Positions 1 to 7,552 of a stretch of 33,672 nucleotides of DNA are shown here, piece after piece. Made by a program: the position numbers and the translations under genes. Where the stretch lies: assembly GCA_022773025.1 (NCBI GenBank), contig JALEZF010000088.1, positions 1 through 33,672 on the forward strand, read 5' to 3'. This DNA is from Clostridium sp. GTDB taxonomy: Bacteria; Bacillota; Clostridia; Clostridiales; Clostridiaceae. The first letter of the stretch is position 1, and every line of letters starts with the position of its first letter. The notes below the pieces were generated by a model. That model ran no database searches. It was given only the letters and a program-made list of their open reading frames with translations, and had not been told where the DNA came from.

Positions 1-39
1 TCCTCCTATTATGATTAATCGCTCTTTGACTTTTTCCAT
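1..39 (-). CDS. 5' end of an unidentified gene (possibly cyanophycinase)
   Basis: Only the first 13 codons are inside the window, reading MEKVKERLIIIGG on the minus strand. An AAAGGTGG ribosome binding site lies just upstream of the ATG at 39. The IIIGG stretch resembles the start of cyanophycinase-type peptidases, but 13 residues cannot establish that. It lies downstream of sipL on the same strand, separated by a terminator, so it probably has its own promoter. Confidence 0.45.
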   Translation of the reverse strand, partial: MEKVKERLIIIGG

Positions 40-128
40 TTAATAACCACCTTTTACACTTGTATACTATATTTTTAACCAATAAAACTCTAAATATACA
101 CTTAATATGTAATCCGTTTTATTTCATA

Positions 129-168
129 AAAAAATTGCTACGCCTATTATGGCATAGCAATTTTTTAT
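129..168 (-). terminator. Rho-independent terminator of sipL
   Basis: The arms AAAATTGCTA and TAGCAATTTT, extended by GCC/GGC, form a hairpin just after the sipL stop. It is flanked by A and T runs on both sides, so it could act in both directions. Confidence 0.75.
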
Positions 169-177
169 ATTTTTTTA

Positions 178-1743
178 TTAAATTCTCGCTCTTCCAGGGA
201 TTAAAATCTTATCTCCAACTTTGATAACATTAGGGTCCTTTATATCATTAACTTTTACAAGATCTTCGATTGTAGTATAGTATCTCTTTGCTATAGTCCA
301 AAGAGTATCCCCTTTTTGAACCACATAAATTGTTATACTAGCCTTTTTACTTGGAGGATTTTCTTCTGATTTATTTAAAGCTGTCATAAAATCCTTTGAC
401 TGATTATAACTAACCTTAGCCCATATATGAACCACTGCTTTTACTGCTATTGTATCAGCTTCTATTGAAGCATCTATACTCTCTAAATTAGCCTTTACCT
501 GACCAGCCATATCTATCTTTGTTCCAGCTATATCTATAGTTGCTGTAAATGGAAGTTCATCCCCTACTGTATATACAGGTTTTTCTTCGTCCTTAGTCCT
601 ATAGATAACATTAACTTTAACTATTCCTTCTACAACAACCTTGTCCTCAACAAGTTTTTTATCAGTTACAACAACGTCGCCTTTACTCATAATGCATTGT
701 GTAGCCATAGGATTATCTGATGGAATTTGAATATTATCCTTAACTATTATATCCATCTCGTTCATTCCATGAAGCACATTGAGGTCATAAGTTTCTTTAT
801 TTATTTCAATTACATTTGTAGGACTATATGCGTCCTCTATAACATCATACTGTTCTTTGTTCATCAGCTTAACATCAACATCAGCTTTAACTTCTATTTC
901 TAATATTCTATTTTCTCCAAGGTCATCTTGCTTTATAGAAATATCTACATCCTTTATATCACAGTTAGTCATGCTCTTCATATTTATTCCTATATCTTCT
1001 CTAACAACTTCTTTTGACATGTAGATATCTTCTTCTGCTAACACTATATCTTTGCTGTCCATACCTCTATATAGCATTTGTACTTTTGCAAAAGCTGAAA
1101 TATTTGCCTTTCCTTCATTTAGTACAACTTCACATTTATGAAGATATACGTTAGTCTTTAGGGACTTTCCTACTTGTGGTTTATCCATTGATATTTTCAC
1201 TGTAGCTTTTCCTTCTAGTTCTTCTTCTATGATTCCAACCATCTTATCTACTGTAGTTGGTTTCTTAAGCATTTGTATATTGTTAGATGCATCTATATCT
1301 CTTATTATGTCTACATTATAATTCTTATAAACTTCTCCTGAAACATTTAAGATGCCCTCTATCTCTATTTTCCTCTCATTTATTATATTGCAATCTATAT
1401 GTTCTATTTCACAGTTAACAGCACCAGTTAGTCTTCCATCTGTCCCTTCTATATCGATATAATTAGAAAACTTGTCGCTATAATTTAGACTGTGAACTCC
1501 CATACCTTCATCTTCTTTAGCTAAATAGAGAATATTGTATTCTAATGATCCCTCAACATATATTCTATCCTGTAAAAGTTCCTTCTCAGTAATAACTGGT
1601 TTCACGTCAAGTATTAAAACTTCCTCTATATCAGGATGAGTGTCCGGAATCAAATATTCTCCTCTAACTACTGTATCACAAGAGCCTTCCCCAAGCATTT
1701 GTTCATATTCTATGTTTTCTTTTAAAACTTCTATCTCTGCCAT
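178..1743 (-). CDS. sipL: SipL-like spore morphogenesis protein (DUF3794/SPOCS + LysM)
   Basis: This 521-residue protein has repeated DUF3794/SPOCS beta-rich segments over about residues 10-440. It ends in one LysM domain at about 470-517, with the typical VVQKGDTLWTIAKRY start and KVGDKILIPG end. Length and domain order match clostridial SipL, which is known to bind the coat basement ATPase SpoIVA through its LysM domain and to be needed for coat assembly around the forespore. It would act in the mother cell. There is no signal peptide, as expected. A GGGAGGG site precedes the ATG at 1743. I did not find a convincing sigma-E promoter in the AT-rich upstream DNA. The family is clear; the SipL role is inferred from architecture. 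Confidence 0.85.
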   Translation of the reverse strand: MAEIEVLKENIEYEQMLGEGSCDTVVRGEYLIPDTHPDIEEVLILDVKPVITEKELLQDRIYVEGSLEYNILYLAKEDEGMGVHSLNYSDKFSNYIDIEGTDGRLTGAVNCEIEHIDCNIINERKIEIEGILNVSGEVYKNYNVDIIRDIDASNNIQMLKKPTTVDKMVGIIEEELEGKATVKISMDKPQVGKSLKTNVYLHKCEVVLNEGKANISAFAKVQMLYRGMDSKDIVLAEEDIYMSKEVVREDIGINMKSMTNCDIKDVDISIKQDDLGENRILEIEVKADVDVKLMNKEQYDVIEDAYSPTNVIEINKETYDLNVLHGMNEMDIIVKDNIQIPSDNPMATQCIMSKGDVVVTDKKLVEDKVVVEGIVKVNVIYRTKDEEKPVYTVGDELPFTATIDIAGTKIDMAGQVKANLESIDASIEADTIAVKAVVHIWAKVSYNQSKDFMTALNKSEENPPSKKASITIYVVQKGDTLWTIAKRYYTTIEDLVKVNDIKDPNVIKVGDKILIPGRARI

Positions 1744-1885
1744 AATATCCCTCCCATAAAATACCTATTTAATATATATATAACTTTCAGTTTATTTATG
1801 ACACTTTATCTAAAAATAAAAAATAAAAAATTTTATGTTGTTTCCCTATTTTTTTATAATAATATATAAATTATCAATTATTTTG

Positions 1886-1914
1886 TTGACAATTGGCAAA
1901 TTATAGATTATTAT
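1886..1914 (+). promoter_or_regulatory. Sigma-A promoter of candidate sRNA
   Basis: TTGACA at 1886-1891 and TATTAT at 1909-1914 are separated by exactly 17 bases. No plus-strand protein gene follows, but a terminator lies about 90 bases downstream. Confidence 0.5.
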
Positions 1915-1919
1915 AAATC

Positions 1920-2014
1920 ATGGTTATTACATATATAACCTCTCATAAATTCGCAGTACCCTTTTACACCATAGTTGGAAGATGGATTTTTACCATCTTT
2001 CCTTTTTTATTTTT
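1920..2014 (+). ncRNA. Candidate intergenic small RNA (~95 nt)
   Basis: A near-consensus promoter ends at 1914. A hairpin with arms GGAAGATGG and CCATCTTTCC (1977-2002) is followed by TTTTTTATTTTT. This defines a plausible independent transcript in the 411-base gap between sipL and the aminotransferase gene. I recognise no known RNA family. An ATG at 1920 opens about 37 codons, but it would sit at the very 5' end of the transcript without a ribosome binding site, and the reading frame runs through the terminator, so coding is unlikely. Confidence 0.4.
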
Positions 2015-2054
2015 CCACAAACTAATCTCTTAATGGAAGTTTAATTTACATAGA

Positions 2055-2137
2055 AAAAAGGAATCAGTTTCTTAGTGAGGTGACCCCAAAAAGTTAGACT
2101 TTTTGGGGTCGGTTCAGTTCATAGCCGATTCCTTTTT
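2055..2137 (-). terminator. Composite terminator with IS3-end-like inner palindrome
   Basis: The outer stem AAAAAGGAATC (2055-2065) pairs with GATTCCTTTTT (2127-2137) and ends the aminotransferase operon. Its loop holds a perfect 13-bp palindrome at 2082-2110: GACCCCAAAAAGT, spacer TAG, then the reverse complement. The left part closely matches the palindrome in the terminator at 9785-9880 and, from memory, the ends of IS3-family insertion sequences. Confidence 0.7.
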
Positions 2138-2154
2138 ATATTCTTTATATTATT

Positions 2155-3150
2155 TTATTTTAAAAACTCTTTTATTTTCTCTATAATTATGTTGTTTTGT
2201 TCCATATTGCCAGTAGATATTCTAACAAAACCATCCATACCTATATGTTTTCCATCTTTTATTATTATATTTTTTTCTTTAAGTTCTTCAACTAACTTAG
2301 TTGCTCTATGCCCTAAGTTAATCATTATAAAAGAAGCATAAGACTTTATATACTCTAGTCCAAGATCTTCTAAAGCTTCTTCATAAAGCTTTAAAGCTTT
2401 AGTATTTATATCCCTGACCTTTGAAACATAATCTTTCTCTTCTATTGCCTTAGCTGCTAAGACTTGACCATAGGAATTTAAATCAAAGGGTCCAATGACA
2501 AATTTGAATTCATCAATGATTTCAGTTCTAGCTATGCCGTATCCTACTCTTGCTCCGGCAAGTCCATAAGCTTTTGAAAAAGTTCTGAGTATTATTACAT
2601 TAGAAAATTCCTTATAAATCTCTATGGTATTTAAAGGATTCTCATGAACATACTCTATGTATGCTTCATCTAAAACCACCTTCACATAGGGTGGAACCTT
2701 TCTTAAAAACTCTATTATTTCATGATCTTCTAAAAATGTTCCTGTAGGATTATGAGGATTTGAAATCCATATGAGTCGAGTATTTTCATTTACTGCTTTC
2801 AAGGTTTCGTCCAAATCAATCCCATAATTTTTTAAAGGGATTTTAATATAATTACACTCTTTAATTTTTGCTGCTATTTCATAAGTAGGAAATGCTACTT
2901 CTGGCATTATAACTTCACTATTTCCTCTTACTAGTCCAAATGTCAATGCCTTTATTAAGTAGTCAGATCCGTGAGATACAAATACTTCTTCTTTAGTTAC
3001 CCCAAAAAAACTTGCTATCTTTTCTCTAACTTCACCATTAGTGACTTCAGGATAGTTTTTAGGATTTACCATTCTTATACATTCATTTACATTAAAGAAA
3101 TGCTCCAACTGATTTTCATTCGAATCCAACTTTATTAAATCCCTATTCAT
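2155..3150 (-). CDS. HisC-like PLP-dependent aminotransferase (class I/II)
   Basis: This fold-type I aminotransferase is 331 residues from the ATG at 3150. The motifs are clear: LDSNEN at the start, NPHNPTGT, DEAYIEY with the PLP-contacting Asp and Tyr, and FSKAYGLAGARVGY with the Schiff-base Lys. It resembles histidinol-phosphate aminotransferase but no his genes are nearby, so a broad or aromatic amino-acid specificity is equally likely. A GTG at 3159 could give 334 residues, but the AGGTGA site that overlaps the stop of the upstream dehydrogenase gene is correctly spaced for the ATG at 3150. The two genes are therefore translationally coupled. Together they could convert an amino acid to a 2-oxo acid and then to a 2-hydroxy acid; this is inference. 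Confidence 0.8.
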   Translation of the reverse strand: MNRDLIKLDSNENQLEHFFNVNECIRMVNPKNYPEVTNGEVREKIASFFGVTKEEVFVSHGSDYLIKALTFGLVRGNSEVIMPEVAFPTYEIAAKIKECNYIKIPLKNYGIDLDETLKAVNENTRLIWISNPHNPTGTFLEDHEIIEFLRKVPPYVKVVLDEAYIEYVHENPLNTIEIYKEFSNVIILRTFSKAYGLAGARVGYGIARTEIIDEFKFVIGPFDLNSYGQVLAAKAIEEKDYVSKVRDINTKALKLYEEALEDLGLEYIKSYASFIMINLGHRATKLVEELKEKNIIIKDGKHIGMDGFVRISTGNMEQNNIIIEKIKEFLK

Positions 3151-3159
3151 TTGGCTCAC

Positions 3160-4146
3160 CTATACTAATTTATTCTTACATTCATTTGTAGTTTCATAAT
3201 CATATAAGTTTTGTAATGAATACTCAACCATATTTGCTACAGCTTCATCTGTGTAGAATCCATAATGTGGCGTAACTATTACATTAGGGAAGGACTTTAA
3301 TGTTAATAGAGTCTCATCTGTTAGTACTCCATTTTGATGATTATGATGGAATATTCCATACTCATTCTCGTAAACATCTGTTGCAACTCCACCAATTTTC
3401 TTGCTCTTGATTCCATCTATTATGGCTCTAGCATCCATAAGCTGTCCTCTTGAAGTGTTTATTAAAATCACTCCATCTTTCATCTTAGCTATGTTTTCTT
3501 CATTTATGATGTGATAATTGTCATCTGTTAATGGACAGTGCAGTGATATGATGTCTGCTTCAGCAAAAACTTCATCTAAAGTCTTGTATTCTAAATACTT
3601 TTCTGCATTTTCATTAGGATATAAATCATATCCTATCATCTTACATCCGAATCCACTAAAAGCCTTGATAGCTGTCTGTCCTATTCTTCCTGTTCCTATG
3701 AAGCCAACAGTCTTATTTCTTAATTCAAAACCTATAAGTCCTGGTAAAGAAAAGTCTTGAGCATCTACTCTCTTAAAAGCTTGCTTAAAATTTCTGGCTA
3801 AGCATAGAGTAACTCCTACAGCGAATTCTCCAACTGCATTTGGTGAATAAGCTGGAACATTAGAAACCTTTATACCAAATTCCTTAGCTGAATCTAAATC
3901 TATGTTATTAAATCCTGCAGAACGAGTTGCTAAATACTTTATTCCAAGCTTAGAAATTATCTCTATAGCCTCTCTATTTGCAGTACAATTTCCTAATATA
4001 CAAACTGCATCAAAACCTTCTGCTAGAACTGCAGTTGATGGTGAAAATGACTCCTTTATTATTTTAACCTCATGATTGTACTTAGTTGAAAACTTTTCGA
4101 AACTACTCATTTCATCTGGTCTTACACAATATGCTAATATTCTCAT
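3160..4146 (-). CDS. D-isomer-specific 2-hydroxyacid dehydrogenase (LdhA/HadA-like)
   Basis: This is a 328-residue NAD-dependent dehydrogenase of the D-2-hydroxyacid family. The Rossmann motif GFIGTGRIGQ is near residue 150. The catalytic elements NTSRGQ (Arg), an Asp/Glu region and TPHYGFYT (His) are all visible. Length and sequence style match fermentative D-lactate and (R)-2-hydroxyisocaproate or aryl-lactate dehydrogenases, which reduce 2-oxo acids to (R)-2-hydroxy acids in the cytoplasm. A GAGGAGTG site precedes the ATG. The downstream aminotransferase gene starts within its stop region, suggesting the substrate is the 2-oxo acid made by that enzyme. The exact substrate cannot be read from sequence. 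Confidence 0.85.
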   Translation of the reverse strand: MRILAYCVRPDEMSSFEKFSTKYNHEVKIIKESFSPSTAVLAEGFDAVCILGNCTANREAIEIISKLGIKYLATRSAGFNNIDLDSAKEFGIKVSNVPAYSPNAVGEFAVGVTLCLARNFKQAFKRVDAQDFSLPGLIGFELRNKTVGFIGTGRIGQTAIKAFSGFGCKMIGYDLYPNENAEKYLEYKTLDEVFAEADIISLHCPLTDDNYHIINEENIAKMKDGVILINTSRGQLMDARAIIDGIKSKKIGGVATDVYENEYGIFHHNHQNGVLTDETLLTLKSFPNVIVTPHYGFYTDEAVANMVEYSLQNLYDYETTNECKNKLV

Positions 4147-4226
4147 TACATTTCACTCCTCTTATAATAAGTTTTAATTCTATGGATATAAGTAGGAACA
4201 AAATGTTCCTACTTATTATAAAAATA

Positions 4227-5282
4227 TTATTCAAATTTTAGCTTATAATCATCCTCTGAAACTAATTTTACCACCTTTGTGAATATATAGTTAAACACAA
4301 CAGATAACACTACTGGTATAACTACGAAAACTGCAGTTATCATTATTATATTTTTAGCATTATATCCACCCATTAAGTTTATAGCATTTATAGGTCCTAT
4401 TAATCCTGATATACCAAAACCTGCACTCATAGGGGTTCCTTGTATGTTTAACATACCAGCTAGTCCACCTAATACAGCAGCATTACATAAGATTGGAAGT
4501 AACATTATAGGCTTTTTAACAAAATTCGCCATCTGCATCTTTGGTGATCCTAAAAAGTGTGCTACTGAAGTTCCGAAAGAGTTAACCTTCCATCCACAAA
4601 CTGCTAGTCCAAATCCTGCTGCAACAACTCCTAAGTTAGCTGCTCCAGATCCACTTCCTGCAAGGGTTATTGCAGTTGCAACAGCAACTGTAGATAATGG
4701 TGATACTATTAATAATGCAAAACATATAGCTATTAATATTCCCATTAACACTGGTTGAAGGGTTGTGAAGTTATTTACTACACTTCCAACCATAGTTGTT
4801 ATTTGCTTAACATATGGTAGTGTGAATATTCCTATTGATCCTGCCACTATAACTGATACAGCTGGTACTAATAGTATTGTATATGCCTTAAGTTTATTAC
4901 CTAAAAGTAAAACTAAAGCTACTGCTACTGAAGCTGTTATAGCAACATTTATTACGTCTCCAGTTCCAGCAAATACAAATGCTCCTTTGTCAGCAATAGT
5001 TGCTATTCCTGAACCTACTACCGAAGCCATTCCTACAGAAACAGTTTGTATCGGTGTCAAATTGAATTGCATTGCAATGCATACGCCTATTACCATTGGA
5101 CTTAATCTCATTGCAAGTAAAGTTATATCTAATATTGCTTGTGCTTGTGGAAAATGAGGAATTATCGCCTTTAATAACTCTCCAAATAAAGCATTGGGAA
5201 TAAGTGCTACAACAATACCTACACTTAAGCCAGCTAGTAATTTGTTCATAAATTCTTTAGCTGTCATCTTATTATTTTCCAT
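4227..5282 (-). CDS. Orphan PTS EIIC-like membrane transporter (PTS_EIIC_2 family)
   Basis: This 351-residue protein is very hydrophobic, with about 9-10 membrane segments. Glycine-rich loops such as GSGSGAANLG and the stretch SFGTSVAHFLGSPKMQMANF fit the PTS_EIIC_2 group as I know it. No EIIA or EIIB domain is attached or encoded nearby, so sugar phosphorylation is doubtful and the protein may act as a stand-alone permease. AAGGAG lies seven bases before the ATG. It is the first gene of an apparent operon with the 2-hydroxyacid dehydrogenase (80-base gap) and the aminotransferase, which hints at transport of an organic or amino-acid-derived substrate. That role is inference. Confidence 0.7.
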   Translation of the reverse strand: MENNKMTAKEFMNKLLAGLSVGIVVALIPNALFGELLKAIIPHFPQAQAILDITLLAMRLSPMVIGVCIAMQFNLTPIQTVSVGMASVVGSGIATIADKGAFVFAGTGDVINVAITASVAVALVLLLGNKLKAYTILLVPAVSVIVAGSIGIFTLPYVKQITTMVGSVVNNFTTLQPVLMGILIAICFALLIVSPLSTVAVATAITLAGSGSGAANLGVVAAGFGLAVCGWKVNSFGTSVAHFLGSPKMQMANFVKKPIMLLPILCNAAVLGGLAGMLNIQGTPMSAGFGISGLIGPINAINLMGGYNAKNIIMITAVFVVIPVVLSVVFNYIFTKVVKLVSEDDYKLKFE

Positions 5283-5442
5283 ATTTTTTCTCCTTCATGT
5301 CTATATATTGAATAATTTCACACTTAATATATAATATAGTTATATTTTTGTCAATGTCCTTACTAATTTTTTATCTCATTTAGTCGTTTATTGTAGTATT
5401 TTCTTTTAAAATTCATTTTCCCTGACTCTTTATATCACATAT

Positions 5443-5487
5443 AAAAATAGCCCTGCAAGATAAGTTTCGTCTATCTTACAGGGCTAT
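5443..5487 (-). terminator. Strong hairpin with T-run downstream of veg
   Basis: ATAGCCCTG-AAGATA pairs with TATCTT-CAGGGCTAT around a 9-base loop, with one internal mismatch. On the minus strand it is followed by TTTTT. It lies between veg and the PTS-IIC-like gene and insulates them. Confidence 0.65.
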
Positions 5488-5525
5488 CCTTGATTATTTT
5501 TATATTTTGCAGTGATACAAAAATA

Positions 5526-5546
5526 AAAAAGCCCTAAGGCCTTCTT
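5526..5546 (-). terminator. Weak first terminator of veg
   Basis: A short GC-rich hairpin (GCC, loop TTA, GGGC) followed by TTTTTT on the minus strand lies about 25 bases after the veg stop. It is in tandem with the stronger hairpin at 5443-5487. Confidence 0.4.
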
Positions 5547-5569
5547 ATTAAGTTTAATTTAATTTTATT

Positions 5570-5809
5570 CTAATATCCTGCAAATACTATCTGAACTGTC
5601 TTAGTCAGTACATCAGAATAACTATATGTCACTTTCCTTTGGGTGTCACTGTCTAGTCTAATAACGAATATACTTGGATAAGTACTCTCAAGCACTCCGC
5701 TATTAACGAGTATCTTCCTTCTTCCACCATTGGCTTTTAGTGTAACTCTTTCACCTACATGGTTTTCTATGTCTCTCTTAATGGAAGCAAGAGTTTTAAA
5801 TTTTTCCAT
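5570..5809 (-). CDS. veg: Veg protein
   Basis: This 79-residue protein matches the small, highly conserved Veg family (DUF1021) of Firmicutes over its full length. Visible features are the N-terminal helix around SIKRDIENHVG, the basic GGRRK loop and a C-terminal beta-rich stretch ending in KTVQIVF. In Bacillus subtilis Veg stimulates biofilm matrix genes and is strongly expressed in vegetative cells. Its molecular action is poorly known. A GAGGGTG site lies upstream of the ATG. Neighbouring yabG-veg is the same order seen in B. subtilis, a conserved synteny that supports both calls. Confidence 0.9.
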   Translation of the reverse strand: MEKFKTLASIKRDIENHVGERVTLKANGGRRKILVNSGVLESTYPSIFVIRLDSDTQRKVTYSYSDVLTKTVQIVFAGY

Positions 5810-6054
5810 ATAAACACCCTCTTTCCTCTTTTATATTATACCACCATTATCATTTCATGTCAATAAACTTATTATTTTACCACTGATAATTGCACTTTGT
5901 CAATGTTAAAAAACTGTTAACAAAAGTTTTTTACTATTCCTTTGTATTATTAACATCTTTCTTAAATTATATGTATATTTACAATATTTCTTTGTAAATA
6001 AATCTAATCTTTTCTATTTAGAATTAATATTATCCTTCATTAGTAAATCCAATA

Positions 6055-6087
6055 AAAAATCCCCTAAATCATATTTTAGGGGATTTT
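6055..6087 (-). terminator. Terminator of yabG
   Basis: ATCCCCTAAA and TTTAGGGGAT form a perfect hairpin just after the yabG stop, with A and T runs on either side. Confidence 0.8.
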
Positions 6088-6088
6088 T

Positions 6089-6988
6089 TTATACATATGG
6101 TGATTTAGGATATCCTTCTCTATATTTTCCTCTGGTCTGAAGACCTCCTACACCTTTTATTCCTGTTATGGTATTCTCTAATATCTCATGTATAGTCAGT
6201 ACTTTTTCTATATTAGTGTATGCTATTTTCTCGCATATAAATACAGGATCTAGGCAATGTATGAGAACTCTATTAGGACTAGATGCAAAATTAGCACCTG
6301 CATCTAAAATCTTCTCGTAACAAGACTGACAAGCCCCTGCAAAAATCACAAGTTCATCATAACTGGAATTATAATTTCTTAATTCTGTTACTGATTCAAT
6401 AAAAAATTTTGAGTTTCTATAGTTGTTTACATCCATATAATCTTTAATATCCCTTGCCATACCATCATGGCCAGTCAATACAACTATATCAGGCTTTACT
6501 TCCCTCACTAAATCCAACACTCTAGCTGGCTGCTCTCTTTCCTTTATGGCATATCCAACAGCATTTAAAGAAAGCTGTTTATATACCTTTAGACAATTGT
6601 CCAAATAAACAGGATCTCCATCTATATGGAGTATTTTGCCGGGTCTTCCAAAGACAAGATCATTTTTACCTCCCTCTGCTGAAGGCCTTTGTGGGCTCTT
6701 ATGAGCCCTCTTCCTTTTTACAGGCTCTATATCCTCATCACCTCCTCTATAGGCTACAATCTTTCTTATAGTTTCATTTACAGCATTGTTAAACACTACG
6801 TCTTTCTCTCCACTATAATCAGGTTTTACTTCTTCCAAATCATTCATAGGTGAATCAGCAATTATCCTTAAATTTATTCCCTTCAATATAAAGATTTCTT
6901 GCCCGTTTTCATTTATTCGTTTATCAATTATCTTAAATGTTATATCTTTTTCATATGACTTTCTAACTACATAATCTCCTATGTCCAT
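6089..6988 (-). CDS. yabG: Sporulation-specific protease YabG
   Basis: This protein, 299 residues from the chosen start, matches YabG across its length. The start reads MDIGDYVVRKSYEKDITFKI, like other YabG proteins. YabG is known to process spore coat proteins (and pre-cortex-lytic proteins in C. difficile) in the mother cell late in sporulation. The longer frame would begin at a TTG at 7006 with no ribosome binding site. The ATG at 6988 has AAGAGG six bases upstream and gives the family-typical N-terminus. A sigma-K-like -10 element (CATATTATA, 7019-7027) lies close upstream. A basic linker around KRKRAHKSPQR separates the N-terminal part from the main domain. Confidence 0.88.
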   Translation of the reverse strand: MDIGDYVVRKSYEKDITFKIIDKRINENGQEIFILKGINLRIIADSPMNDLEEVKPDYSGEKDVVFNNAVNETIRKIVAYRGGDEDIEPVKRKRAHKSPQRPSAEGGKNDLVFGRPGKILHIDGDPVYLDNCLKVYKQLSLNAVGYAIKEREQPARVLDLVREVKPDIVVLTGHDGMARDIKDYMDVNNYRNSKFFIESVTELRNYNSSYDELVIFAGACQSCYEKILDAGANFASSPNRVLIHCLDPVFICEKIAYTNIEKVLTIHEILENTITGIKGVGGLQTRGKYREGYPKSPYV

Positions 6989-7018
6989 ACCAAACCTCTT
7001 CTTCAAACTATTACTCTA

Positions 7019-7027
7019 TATAATATG
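7019..7027 (-). promoter_or_regulatory. Sigma-K-like -10 element of yabG
   Basis: CATATTATA on the minus strand fits the sigma-K -10 consensus CATANNNTA about 30 bases before the yabG ATG. No clean AC -35 element is at the expected 16-17 bases, so this is tentative. Confidence 0.35.
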
Positions 7028-7080
7028 CAATAAGAATTTCTTTGACACCTACATCATATAAGTTCCTTTTTCATCACAGA

Positions 7081-7118
7081 AAAATAGTGTTTTACCATTT
7101 TAGATAAAACACTATTTT
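7081..7118 (-). terminator. Terminator of the 106-aa membrane protein gene
   Basis: AAAATAGTGTTTTA and its exact reverse complement are separated by ten bases. They lie just beyond the stop at 7127. Confidence 0.7.
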
Positions 7119-7126
7119 CACTTTCA

Positions 7127-7447
7127 TTATAAAAACATCTGTCTTCCACAAAGCACTGCACTGTAATTATAATTTCTAAGAAGTTCCATTATCTCCTCAT
7201 CTTCTCCATACTTTTCATACCAACGCACAAGAACTTCATAGGATATACCATAGTAAATTAAGGCGCCTACTACAATGGGCTTTGCTGGAACAGGATTTTT
7301 AATGATGATTCCAACACCTCCTGCTATAAGTCCATATAAAAGCATCCTCTCTTTCACACCTTCACTTTTAATTTTTTCTCCTATTTTAAAATCTTCAATA
7401 GCTCTCTTAATCCTCTTTGGAGTCGGAATCACTATAGTGGCTATCAT
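7127..7447 (-). CDS. Small unknown protein with hydrophobic core
   Basis: I do not recognise this 106-residue protein. The N-terminal 30 residues are basic and amphipathic (PKRIKRAIEDFKIGEK). About residues 36-70 form one or two hydrophobic segments (LLYGLIAGGVGIII and IVVGALIYYGISYEVLV). The C-terminus is acidic and then ends in CGRQMFL. AGAGGT lies shortly before the ATG at 7447, and it has its own terminator, so it looks like a real single-gene unit. Its place between yabG and a CotS gene, and a CATAGAGTA sequence upstream that fits a sigma-K -10 box, suggest a sporulation role. That is inference only. Confidence 0.6.
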   Translation of the reverse strand: MIATIVIPTPKRIKRAIEDFKIGEKIKSEGVKERMLLYGLIAGGVGIIIKNPVPAKPIVVGALIYYGISYEVLVRWYEKYGEDEEIMELLRNYNYSAVLCGRQMFL

Positions 7448-7517
7448 ACTTTACCTCTAATTAAAAATACTCTATGTATATTTATATTTTATTTTTCTCA
7501 CATTTAGTATTAATTTT

Positions 7518-7552
7518 ATTTAAGGGTGTTGATTTCTTCAACACCCTTAAAT
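7518..7552 (-). terminator. Perfect 15-bp hairpin after the first CotS gene
   Basis: ATTTAAGGGTGTTGA and its exact reverse complement surround a 5-base loop, and the stem runs into the stop codon of the CotS gene. There is no long T-run, so termination strength is uncertain. Confidence 0.5.

Noticed and set aside
1920-2035. Plus-strand 37-codon ORF starting at the sRNA 5' end
   Set aside because: No ribosome binding site, would be leaderless, and it runs through the terminator hairpin.
4765-5157. 130-codon plus-strand ORF opposite the PTS-IIC-like gene
   Set aside because: It is the antisense shadow of a clear membrane protein gene, Thr/Ala/Pro-rich by mirror of its codons.
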